This document shows, in pieces, positions 57,209 through 64,000 of a stretch of 64,000 bases of DNA (the stretch's first letter is position 1; the number at the start of each line of letters is the position of its first letter). Made by a program: the position numbers and the translations under genes. The DNA comes from Gephyromycinifex aptenodytis. GTDB taxonomy: Bacteria; Actinomycetota; Actinomycetes; Actinomycetales; Dermatophilaceae. The notes beneath the pieces are model-generated. The model was not told the origin of the DNA and ran no database searches. It saw nothing but the letters and a program-made list of their open reading frames with translations. The stretch covers positions 310,001-374,000 of the forward strand of contig NZ_CP051155.1 of the NCBI RefSeq assembly GCF_012277275.1, given 5' to 3'.

Positions 57209-58606
57209 TCAGGGCGCTGGGAACCGAACCTCGAACCGACACCGCCCGTGCGGGTCGTGCGTGGCCACGGCCTCCCCGCCGTGGGCGCGGGCGATGGTGC
57301 GCACGATCGCCAAGCCCAGCCCGCTGCCGCCGCTGTCCCGTTCTCGAGAAGCCTGCAACCTGGTGAACCGCTCGAACACGGCCTCTCGGTCCGCCTCGGC
57401 GATGGGCGGCCCGTCGTTGTCGACGGTGAGAATCGCCTGCGCGCCACGGATCCCGACGCCCAGGTAGATGCCATCGGTGGTGTGTCGCAAGGCATTGTCG
57501 GTGAGGTTGCGCAGCAACTGGGCCAGGCGCCCCTGGTCTCCCACCACCCGGGCCGGCTCGATTTCCGTAAGGACCGGAACCTTGCTCGACGCACGAATAC
57601 GGCGGGCTTCTTGATCGAGCAGGTCATCCAGGTCCACGTCCTGCCGGGCCATGACAAGACCGTTGTCGTCCGCTTTTGCCAGGGTCAGCAGGTTGTCCAC
57701 GAGCCGTTGCATGCGGACGACCTCGTCCAGGAGCACCCGGTCCCGCTCGTTCTGGGACTCGCCCGTGTGTTCAAAGGTCTCCAACACGGCCCGGATAGAG
57801 GTCAGCGGGCTGCGCAACTCGTGGGAGGCGTCGGAGATGAAACGCCTCATCGTGCTCTCCTTCCCCTCGAGTCGAGCAAGAAGGTCGTTCATCGTCTGGG
57901 CGAGGCGAGCGATCTCATCACCCGAGGCGGGCACCACGACACGTTCGTTGACCCCGAGACGCTGGATGGCCGCGACATCACTGCGGATCTGCTCCACCGG
58001 TTCCAGCGCCCGATCAACGATCCGCCAGATGAGCAGCAGCAGACCGAGGAGCAGAACAACCGAACCGAGCGCGAGAAGTAAGGCAGCCGCGCGGGTGGTG
58101 GACGCTTCCACGGCAAGGGGTGAGGCCACCACCACCACGTACGCGCTGCCGGCCGGGTCGCGAACCCCGCGGGCGGCCACCGCGTACGGTTCATCCGGGC
58201 GACCGGCAACCCCCACCTCTTGCCGGCTCACGAATTCGCCAGGTCGGGGTGCCGCCTTGCTGATGGCGGCGGCCTCGCCCGCCGCGGTGGAGTCCGCGAC
58301 CACGCGACCCGCGTCGTCGAGGATCTGGATGCGCACTGCCCGGGCGGGGTCCTTGGCTGCGGCGCCACCGGGGGTGAGTTCGCCGCTGGTGATGCCGGAG
58401 GCCACCTGGTCGGCGATTGTCTGGGCCCCATCGAGAGCAGCTCGGTAGAGCACCCGATCCAGAGCCGCGACGAAAACGAGCCCTGCGACCAGGATCCCCA
58501 CGGTGAGGATCGCCCCCGACCACAGCAGGATGCGACGCCGCAGGCTCCAACCCTCGCCTCGTGGCACCGGAGTCTCCTTCGTGTCAGGTGGGACTGCGTG
58601 GCCCAT
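57209..58606 (-). CDS. Sensor histidine kinase (HAMP-HisKA-HATPase)
   Basis: The 465-residue kinase has two membrane helices (about 25-45 and 165-190) flanking an extracellular sensor, a HAMP region, HisKA with phospho-His262 (DASHELRSPLTSIRAVLETFE) and an HATPase (NLTDNALRHT; DSGGSGLGLAIVRTIARAHGG). This type pairs with OmpR regulators such as the one at 53968. ATG 58606 is used; other starts are possible. Confidence 0.92.
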   Translation of the reverse strand: MGHAVPPDTKETPVPRGEGWSLRRRILLWSGAILTVGILVAGLVFVAALDRVLYRAALDGAQTIADQVASGITSGELTPGGAAAKDPARAVRIQILDDAGRVVADSTAAGEAAAISKAAPRPGEFVSRQEVGVAGRPDEPYAVAARGVRDPAGSAYVVVVASPLAVEASTTRAAALLLALGSVVLLLGLLLLIWRIVDRALEPVEQIRSDVAAIQRLGVNERVVVPASGDEIARLAQTMNDLLARLEGKESTMRRFISDASHELRSPLTSIRAVLETFEHTGESQNERDRVLLDEVVRMQRLVDNLLTLAKADDNGLVMARQDVDLDDLLDQEARRIRASSKVPVLTEIEPARVVGDQGRLAQLLRNLTDNALRHTTDGIYLGVGIRGAQAILTVDNDGPPIAEADREAVFERFTRLQASRERDSGGSGLGLAIVRTIARAHGGEAVATHDPHGRCRFEVRFPAP

Positions 58607-59153
58607 TGTGCGCCGGCGCTCGTGGGCGGCTGGTAGCGCAGCGCCGTGCTCGCGACCAGGAGAACCTTGCGCGCCGAACCCAGGGCGCATCCGGTGTGCC
58701 AGGTGAATGGATGAGCAATCGAAGTGTGCTGCCTGGCCTGCCCGACCTCCTGTCGCGGGTCGCTCGCGGCGCCGGCTGTAGGCCGCTCAATTCAGCCGGG
58801 CGAGGCCGTGATGCGAGGAACGACCCTCACCGGTGGAGCCACAACGAGCACTCTCATGCCTGGACCTCGCGGAGCGGACAGAGCTCGGTGCAGCCATCGG
58901 GGTGGGCTTTCCATCTGGCGACCAGGTCGGCGGGTTCTAGGCTGGCCAGACCTTCGTCGATACGGAACATCATGATTGACCCATCATGGCTAGGCTGCCT
59001 CCGGTGTCTGGCTGTCGCGGGCGTCCATCCGGACAGCCGCGCGGGACTTCGCTCTCAGCGGCTGCGTGATCTCAACTGCGCACTGAGGCGACGCCGGTCT
59101 GCCGCTGAGGCTGGTACCGGCGCCGGCATCGCGGCCGCAGCGGAGGTGGGGAG
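58607..59153. other. Intergenic region between the kinase and pxpA
   Basis: About 550 nt without a supported gene. Two TAGGCT boxes (near 58938 and at 58991-58996) and a repeated CATCATG (near 58968 and 58982) are present but no convincing promoter spacing or operator could be set. Confidence 0.4.
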
Positions 59154-59912
59154 ATGAGAATCGACCTCAACGCTGACCTTGGCGAGTCTTTCGGCGCCTG
59201 GCAGATGGGCGACGACGAAGCCATGCTCGAGGTGGTCAGCAGCGCCAACATCGCCTGCGGTTTCCACGCCGGTGACCCGAGCGTGGCCCGAGCCACGTGC
59301 GCCGCAGCCGCCTCGCGCGGCGTCGTCATCGGTGCGCACGTGGCCTACCGCGACCTGGCCGGGTTCGGGCGGCGCTTCATGGACGTGGCACCCGCCGAAC
59401 TGACTGCCGACGTGATCTATCAACTCGGCGCTCTGCAAGCGATGGCCCAAGTCGCCGGCGCCACAATCGGTTACGTCAAACCCCACGGGGCGCTGTACAA
59501 CGCCATCGTCCACCATGAAGCGCAAGCCGCCGCTGTTGTCCGCGCTATCGGGGAATACAACCCCCAACTGGTGCTGCTGGGACTGCCCGGCGGGGTCGTC
59601 ACGCGGCTGGCGCAGGAGAACGGCATCCGCACCGCCGTCGAAGCGTTCGCCGACCGCGGTTACCTGCCGGACGGTACGCTGGCGCCTCGCTCGCAGCCCG
59701 GCGCGGTGCTGCACGACCCGCGGGTGGTGGCGCAGCGGATGGTCCGCCTGGTCACCGAGGGCACCGTGGCGTCGCTGGACGGCACAGACCTGCAGGTTCA
59801 CGCCGATTCGCTGTGTATCCACGGCGATTCCCCGGGCGCGCTGGCGATGGCTACGGCGGTGCGACAGGCCCTGACCGAGGCGGGTGTGCAGATCGCCCCG
59901 TTCCTTCCCTGA
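59154..59912 (+). CDS. pxpA: 5-oxoprolinase subunit PxpA (LamB/YcsF family)
   Basis: PxpA with PxpB and PxpC opens 5-oxoproline to glutamate using ATP. The 252-residue protein has the family start [14 protein letters not shown] and [23 protein letters not shown] and KPHGALYN motifs. ATG 59154 has GGTGGGGAG immediately ahead. It heads the pxpABC operon. Confidence 0.95.
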   Translation: MRIDLNADLGESFGAWQMGDDEAMLEVVSSANIACGFHAGDPSVARATCAAAASRGVVIGAHVAYRDLAGFGRRFMDVAPAELTADVIYQLGALQAMAQVAGATIGYVKPHGALYNAIVHHEAQAAAVVRAIGEYNPQLVLLGLPGGVVTRLAQENGIRTAVEAFADRGYLPDGTLAPRSQPGAVLHDPRVVAQRMVRLVTEGTVASLDGTDLQVHADSLCIHGDSPGALAMATAVRQALTEAGVQIAPFLP

Positions 59913-59925
59913 TGGCGGTGTCGGC

Positions 59926-60678
59926 GTGAACGAACCACGATCAGCAACTGATGGCCCAGGTGGCCAAGCGAACAGCCGCGACATGTCAATATCCGTGCAC
60001 CGGCTGGGGCAGGAGGGCCTGCTGATCGAATTACCCGGGCTAGCGCAGGTGCTCGCCCTTGATGCGGCGCTGCGGGCGGCGCGGGAGTCAAGCGCACAGG
60101 CGGTCACCGCCACGCAGTCCCTGCCGCCCGCAGATCCTTCAGTGGCGCTGGGCGCCGTAGTCGATGTGGTGCCGGCAGCGCGCACCCTCATGCTCACCGT
60201 GGCTTCACCGGCACAGCTCTGCTCCGTCGAGGAGGCGGTACGCGCGCTTGTAGGCACCACAGACCTGGACACGGGGGAGTACGCGGCCGGCGACAGTATC
60301 GAGATCCCCGTGTACTACGACGGTCCCGATCTGGAGGAGGTTGCTGACATCACGGGCCTCGGCCGCCGCGGGGTCATCGAGGTACACACCGGCACACCGT
60401 GGCAGGTCGCTTTCGGAGGCTTCGCTCCGGGCTTCTTCTACCTCCTCGGCGGGGACCACCGCCTGGTGGTGCCACGGCGACGCGAACCTCGCACCACAGT
60501 CCCGGACGGGGCGGTAGCCCTGGCCGGGGGGTTCAGCGCCGTCTACCCTCGCTCATCGCCAGGGGGTTGGCAGTTGCTCGGCCGCACCGACACCGTCATG
60601 TGGGACACCAGCGCCTCCCCACCGGCGTTGCTGCGCCCAGGTATGCGCGTGCGCTTCACCGATGCGGACCTGTCATGA
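59926..60678 (+). CDS. pxpB: 5-oxoprolinase subunit PxpB
   Basis: PxpB phosphorylates the substrate or intermediate together with PxpC. The conserved region starts near SVHRLGQEGLLIELPG and has VAFGGFAPGFFYLLG, VPRRREPRTTVPDGAVALAGG and GWQLLGRTDTVMWD. GTG 59926 gives 250 residues and lies 13 nt after pxpA; ATG 59983 gives 231 residues and a more usual N terminus. Neither has a strong ribosome site. The stop overlaps the pxpC ATG. Confidence 0.92.
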   Translation: MNEPRSATDGPGGQANSRDMSISVHRLGQEGLLIELPGLAQVLALDAALRAARESSAQAVTATQSLPPADPSVALGAVVDVVPAARTLMLTVASPAQLCSVEEAVRALVGTTDLDTGEYAAGDSIEIPVYYDGPDLEEVADITGLGRRGVIEVHTGTPWQVAFGGFAPGFFYLLGGDHRLVVPRRREPRTTVPDGAVALAGGFSAVYPRSSPGGWQLLGRTDTVMWDTSASPPALLRPGMRVRFTDADLS

Positions 60679-61559
60679 CTTCGACCTACCTGGAGGTGTT
60701 GGCAACCGGGCCGCGCACCCTCATCCAGGATCTCGGCCGCCCCGGGCTGGCCCACCTGGGGGTCGGGCGCAGCGGCGCCGCGGACCGCGCCAGCCACCTC
60801 CTGGCCCAGCGGCTTCTCGGCAACCCAGGCGAGAGCGCCGGATTGGAAATCACCTTGGGCGGATTCCGCGCCCGAGCACACGGCGACTGCCTGGTCGCGC
60901 TCACCGGAGCAGACGCACCGCTGCAGGTGGCCGGGCGCCCCATCGGCCATGCTGCCTTGCAGTACGTGGCACACGGACAGGAGATCAGCCTCGGCATGGC
61001 CGAACGGGGGCTGCGGGTCTACCTTGCGGTGCGCGGCGGCATCGACGTGAAACCGGTCCTGGGTTCTCGATCACACGACACGCTGTGCGGACTGGGGCCC
61101 GAACCTGTCCTGCCCGGAACCCTCCTGCCGATCGGCACCGCCGGAAAGGTCGTCCCGAGCATCGACGCCGCGCCAACCGCCCCGGCGGGCCTGCCGGAAG
61201 CAGGCGAAGTCGTCCTGACCTACGAACCGGGCCCCCGCGCGGACTGGCTGGCGCAGCCGGGTGCGCTGGCCGAAACGTCCTGGCGGGTCTCCAACCGCAG
61301 CGACCGGGTTGGCATCCGGCTGGAGAATCCAGATGGAATCACCCTGGCTCGCCATCCCGACAAAGAGGGCGTGGAGCTGGCCAGCGAAGGAGTCGTGCGC
61401 GGTTCGATCCAGGTGCCCAGCGGGGGAGAGCCGGTCATCTTTCTGGCCGATCATCCCGTGACCGGCGGCTATCCGGTCGCCGGGATCGTGGTTCCCGCCG
61501 ATGTGGATCGGGCCGCACAGGCCCGGCCCGGGCAGCGGTTACGACTCCGACGCGGGTGA
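60675..61559 (+). CDS. pxpC: 5-oxoprolinase subunit PxpC
   Basis: The 294-residue biotin-dependent-carboxylase-like subunit shows LEVLATGPRTLIQDLGRPGLAHLGVGRSGAADR near the start (split: TLIQDLGRPGLAHLGV) and a C-terminal NRSDRVGIRLENP and HPVTGGYPVAGIVVPADVDR region. ATG 60675 overlaps the pxpB stop (ATGA). A perfect palindrome downstream may end the operon. Confidence 0.94.
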   Translation: MTSTYLEVLATGPRTLIQDLGRPGLAHLGVGRSGAADRASHLLAQRLLGNPGESAGLEITLGGFRARAHGDCLVALTGADAPLQVAGRPIGHAALQYVAHGQEISLGMAERGLRVYLAVRGGIDVKPVLGSRSHDTLCGLGPEPVLPGTLLPIGTAGKVVPSIDAAPTAPAGLPEAGEVVLTYEPGPRADWLAQPGALAETSWRVSNRSDRVGIRLENPDGITLARHPDKEGVELASEGVVRGSIQVPSGGEPVIFLADHPVTGGYPVAGIVVPADVDRAAQARPGQRLRLRRG

Positions 61560-61730
61560 GCGGTGCAGACCCCGGCGGGGCAGCGCCGAACTCGCCACAC
61601 ACGGTTGCCCAGGGGGTGTCAGCGCCGCCCGAGCAGCCTGGCCGAACAGTTCCTGACACAGCCGCCGCAGCACTCCGGTGGGGCGGCCGCCTCGGTATGG
61701 CGACATCGGGGACACACCCCCGAGACAATC

Positions 61731-61754
61731 CGCCTTGCCCGGCCGGGCAAGGCG
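61731..61754. terminator. 24-nt perfect palindrome between pxpC and the esterase gene
   Basis: CGCCTTGCCCGG followed directly by its exact inverse forms a strong hairpin between two convergent genes, about 30 nt before the esterase stop. It could terminate both transcripts. Confidence 0.6.
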
Positions 61755-61784
61755 CGAACAGTGTGACCGAGCACCGAGCGGCCG

Positions 61785-62957
61785 CTACAGCGGCGCGAAA
61801 CCGCTGGCGTTGCTACCCAGCCAAGCAAGGGCCGACGGGAAGTACGGCGTCCAGACCTCGGAACGATGGCCACCGGTGGGCAACACCGTCGCCGTCACCG
61901 ACGCCGGCGGGCGCGTCGCCGCCGTCAAAGCCGTGCTTTGTGGATTGGCCAGCTTGTCCGGGACTGAACTGAGCACCCACAGTGCAACGGCGGGGGGCTG
62001 GGTCCGGGCCAGCTGAACCAGGTCGTAGCGGCGCCCGGAAAGACTGCCTGGAGTGAACGGCACATACGAGGGGTCGAACTCGGGTTTGGCGTACCCACCC
62101 AAAGAGATGGCGGCGCTATAGGTGCTGGGGTGCAACATCGTGCTCATCAACGCACACCAGCCACCCGCGCTGGCGCCGAGCGTTGCCCACGACTGACGCC
62201 CCGCCGCCACGCGCAGATGCGTGTACGCCCAGGCCGGGACATCGCGGGTAAGCCAATCCTCCATCTGGATGTGCCCGGGGCCACCGTTGACGCATTCGGT
62301 GTCCAGCCGGTTCGGCCCCCAATGGGGGATGAGGACCACCGGCTCACGCATCTTGTGCGCCGCCACGTTCTGGGCGATGACCGAGTCAATGTGGAAGACC
62401 GAGAAGTAGGCCAGTGGCGAAGGTAGATAACCGTGGTAGGTCTCCAGGACGGGGTATTGACGGTTCCGCGCAGCCGGGTCCTGGTAGGAGGGCGGGAACC
62501 AGACGGTGACCTTCCCGGTGTAGCCGCTTACCGGACCGGGCACGGTGAACTCCTGGTAGCCGCCGCTGGCAGTCGGCTTCAGATGCAGTTTCGTGCTCGC
62601 CCGCCCGGCGGTGGACATCGTGGCGAAGGGCTGAGGCCCGACCTGGGCCTGGCTCGACTGGGAAGCGGGGCTGCCTCGGTGGGTCTGAGGCGGTAGAACC
62701 ACCGGGTCGCGCACGGTGGAGAGCAGATCACCCACGGTGTCGTACCAGCCGTACTGCGCGTTCACGGGGGCGATGACGTTCAGCGTGCCCAGCACGATGA
62801 GGACCACGACGCTGAGCAGGCGCCGCAGATACGACCAGATCCCGGGATCGGCCGCTTTTGCCCACCGCAGCACGATCCAACTGACCGCCAGCAGCAGCAG
62901 GAGCCGCAGCCCCCACACCAACGCCGGACTCGCGAGTGAGAACGTACTCAGGCCCAT
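61785..62957 (-). CDS. Membrane-anchored alpha/beta-hydrolase (esterase D/antigen 85-like)
   Basis: The 390-residue protein has about two N-terminal membrane segments (about 5-35 and 50-70), then an extracellular putative esterase domain: KVTVWFPPSYQD, VLETYHGY, nucleophile in GASAGGWCAL, and a histidine in PTGGHRSEVWTPYF. This is the esterase family that includes mycolyltransferases (antigen 85) and S-formylglutathione hydrolases. No mycolic acid genes are visible here, so the acyl substrate is unknown. ATG 62957 has GGGGAG ahead. Confidence 0.85.
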   Translation of the reverse strand: MGLSTFSLASPALVWGLRLLLLLAVSWIVLRWAKAADPGIWSYLRRLLSVVVLIVLGTLNVIAPVNAQYGWYDTVGDLLSTVRDPVVLPPQTHRGSPASQSSQAQVGPQPFATMSTAGRASTKLHLKPTASGGYQEFTVPGPVSGYTGKVTVWFPPSYQDPAARNRQYPVLETYHGYLPSPLAYFSVFHIDSVIAQNVAAHKMREPVVLIPHWGPNRLDTECVNGGPGHIQMEDWLTRDVPAWAYTHLRVAAGRQSWATLGASAGGWCALMSTMLHPSTYSAAISLGGYAKPEFDPSYVPFTPGSLSGRRYDLVQLARTQPPAVALWVLSSVPDKLANPQSTALTAATRPPASVTATVLPTGGHRSEVWTPYFPSALAWLGSNASGFAPL

Positions 62958-63109
62958 GCGCGTGCTCCCCGTGCGGCGAAGCGTAAGCAGGTGGGTGCAG
63001 CCTGGCACCCGGGGTTGCTCTTCACGCTCCCACTATGCGATCGCCCTCCTGAGAGGAGCCTGGGCAGAGCATCACTGCGCGGCTGCGCCAGGGCTGGTGG
63101 GGGCCTGGG

Positions 63110-63115
63110 TAGGCT
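63110..63115 (+). promoter_or_regulatory. Candidate -10 box for the leaderless phosphatidyltransferase gene
   Basis: TAGGCT lies 7 nt before ATG 63123, suggesting a leaderless transcript. Confidence 0.5.
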
Positions 63116-63122
63116 GGCCTGG

Positions 63123-63752
63123 ATGACCGAGGGCAAGGACATGACGGGATCGCGCGCTGCACATCAGGAGCCGTCCGCTCACGCTGTTCCCGACCGGGTG
63201 TTCACCGTCCCGAATATGCTCACCATGCTGCGCCTGGCCGGGGTCCCGGTGTTCCTATGGCTGCTGACACGCGGGGAGAGCGGCTGGGCGGTCCTGTTAC
63301 TCGTCGTCTCCGGCCTGACCGACTATGCCGACGGTGCGATCGCTCGACGATGGCATCAGGTGAGCCGACTCGGACAGGTGCTGGATCCGGTCGCCGACCG
63401 GCTCTACATCCTGGCTACGATCCTGGGACTGTGGTGGTTCGGTACGCTCCCCGGTTGGTTCGTGCTCGCGCTGCTGGCCCGAGACGCGTTCGGATCGTTG
63501 GTTGTGTGGGCCGTGCGACGCCGCAACTATCGGGGGCTGCCGGTGCACCTGGCAGGCAAGGCCGGAACCTTCTGCCTGCTCATCGCGTTCCCGACACTGC
63601 TGCTATCGGATTGGCTGGCGGGGGGATCCGGCGAAGCAGCGGCGCTGGCGGCCGGCTGGGCCCTGGCATGGTGGGGGCTGTTCCTGTACTGGGTCTCCGG
63701 TCTGCTCTACGGCGTGCAAGCCCTACAACTGCGAAGGAGGGAGCAAGGATGA
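63123..63752 (+). CDS. CDP-alcohol phosphatidyltransferase (phosphatidylglycerophosphate synthase-like)
   Basis: The 209-residue membrane enzyme makes a phospholipid from CDP-diacylglycerol and an alcohol. The catalytic motif DxxDGxxAR-x8-GxxxDxxxD is complete at residues 67-92 (DYADGAIARRW; GQVLDPVADR). The VPNMLTMLRLAGVPVF stretch is typical of PgsA/cardiolipin synthase-like members. The exact alcohol is uncertain. Its stop overlaps the DUF881 start (ATGA). ATG 63123 lies 7 nt after a TAGGCT box and has no ribosome site. Confidence 0.93.
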   Translation: MTEGKDMTGSRAAHQEPSAHAVPDRVFTVPNMLTMLRLAGVPVFLWLLTRGESGWAVLLLVVSGLTDYADGAIARRWHQVSRLGQVLDPVADRLYILATILGLWWFGTLPGWFVLALLARDAFGSLVVWAVRRRNYRGLPVHLAGKAGTFCLLIAFPTLLLSDWLAGGSGEAAALAAGWALAWWGLFLYWVSGLLYGVQALQLRRREQG

Positions 63753-64000
63753 CGCGTCGTGTCGATGAGTCGATGACCCTCCTGAACGAGATGTTGGAAC
63801 GGCCTCTGGACCCCTCGTATGCCGCTGCCGCGCAGCGCCGCCGAAGCGAAGGGCGGCAGCCCGATCGGACCTGGACCTCGCCCTGGGTGCTCGCGGTGTT
63901 GGTCCTGACGGGGCTGCTGCTGGGGGTATCCGTGGTCAATATCGGTGCGCTGGCCCGCCCCGCTGAGCGCGCCGCCAGCCGCGCCGAACTCATCTCCCGC
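63749..64000 (+). CDS. DUF881 family membrane protein, N-terminal part (3' truncated)
   Basis: The first 84 residues are present; the window ends within the gene. They show a cytoplasmic start (MTRRVDESMTLLNEMLERPLDPSY), a single helix (WVLAVLVLTGLLLGVSVVN) and then an Arg-rich stretch leading to the extracellular coiled-coil part. DUF881 proteins are found in actinobacteria beside this phosphatidyltransferase; the function is unknown. The start overlaps the upstream stop. Confidence 0.85.
   Translation, partial: MTRRVDESMTLLNEMLERPLDPSYAAAAQRRRSEGRQPDRTWTSPWVLAVLVLTGLLLGVSVVNIGALARPAERAASRAELISR

Noticed and set aside
58976-58996. TTGACC plus TAGGCT as a promoter for pxpA
   Set aside because: The spacer is only 9 nt, too short for a -35/-10 pair.

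Overview
The window looks like chromosomal DNA of a high-GC Gram-positive actinomycete, probably order Micrococcales. The evidence is the ruvC-ruvA-ruvB-yajC-secD-secF-apt-rel gene order, the xerD-parA-scpA-scpB-rluB-tyrA-cmk-der order, many GTG starts, several apparently leaderless genes (a TANNNT box 6-8 nt before the start codon), and IdeR/DtxR-like iron boxes. The family cannot be fixed from sequence inspection alone.

Positions 1-28.5 kb are core genome: the end of yebC, a peptide symporter, RuvCAB, YajC-SecDF, Apt, the Rel (p)ppGpp enzyme, a polar amino acid ABC importer, a DUF349 protein, a metallo-beta-lactamase-fold hydrolase, HisS, a small membrane protein, XerD, a ParA-like ATPase, ScpAB, an RluB-type pseudouridine synthase, TyrA, a beta-carbonic anhydrase, Cmk, Der and tRNA-Pro(GGG).

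Positions 28.8-46.5 kb are accessory and centred on efflux and iron. A TetR/MFS pair shares a promoter region with an inverted repeat. It is followed by an enterobactin-type uptake operon (FepB-like binding protein, two FecCD permeases, FepC-like ATPase, Fes-like esterase) with a divergent AraC regulator and an iron box between them. Next is an operon of a frameshifted double ECF-type ATPase, two IrtA/IrtB-like ABC half-transporters and a TetR regulator, also preceded by an iron box. Then come a LanFEG-like ABC exporter and its LuxR-type response regulator.

Positions 46.6-51.3 kb hold a beta-glucoside utilisation operon (PTS EIIBCA, 6-phospho-beta-glucosidase, BglG-type antiterminator). Its leader shows a ribonucleic antiterminator (RAT) overlapping a terminator. 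This block sits between the response regulator and a histidine kinase, and a decayed copy of the kinase 3' end remains next to the regulator, so the block seems to have split a two-component pair.

Positions 52.7-58.6 kb hold an AI-2E-family membrane protein, an OmpR-type regulator, an HtrA-like protease, an EamA-like transporter and a histidine kinase (a dispersed MprAB/PepD-like arrangement). Positions 59-64 kb hold the 5-oxoprolinase operon pxpABC, a membrane-anchored esterase, a CDP-alcohol phosphatidyltransferase and the start of a DUF881 gene cut by the window end. No CRISPR array, rRNA, transposase or phage gene was seen.
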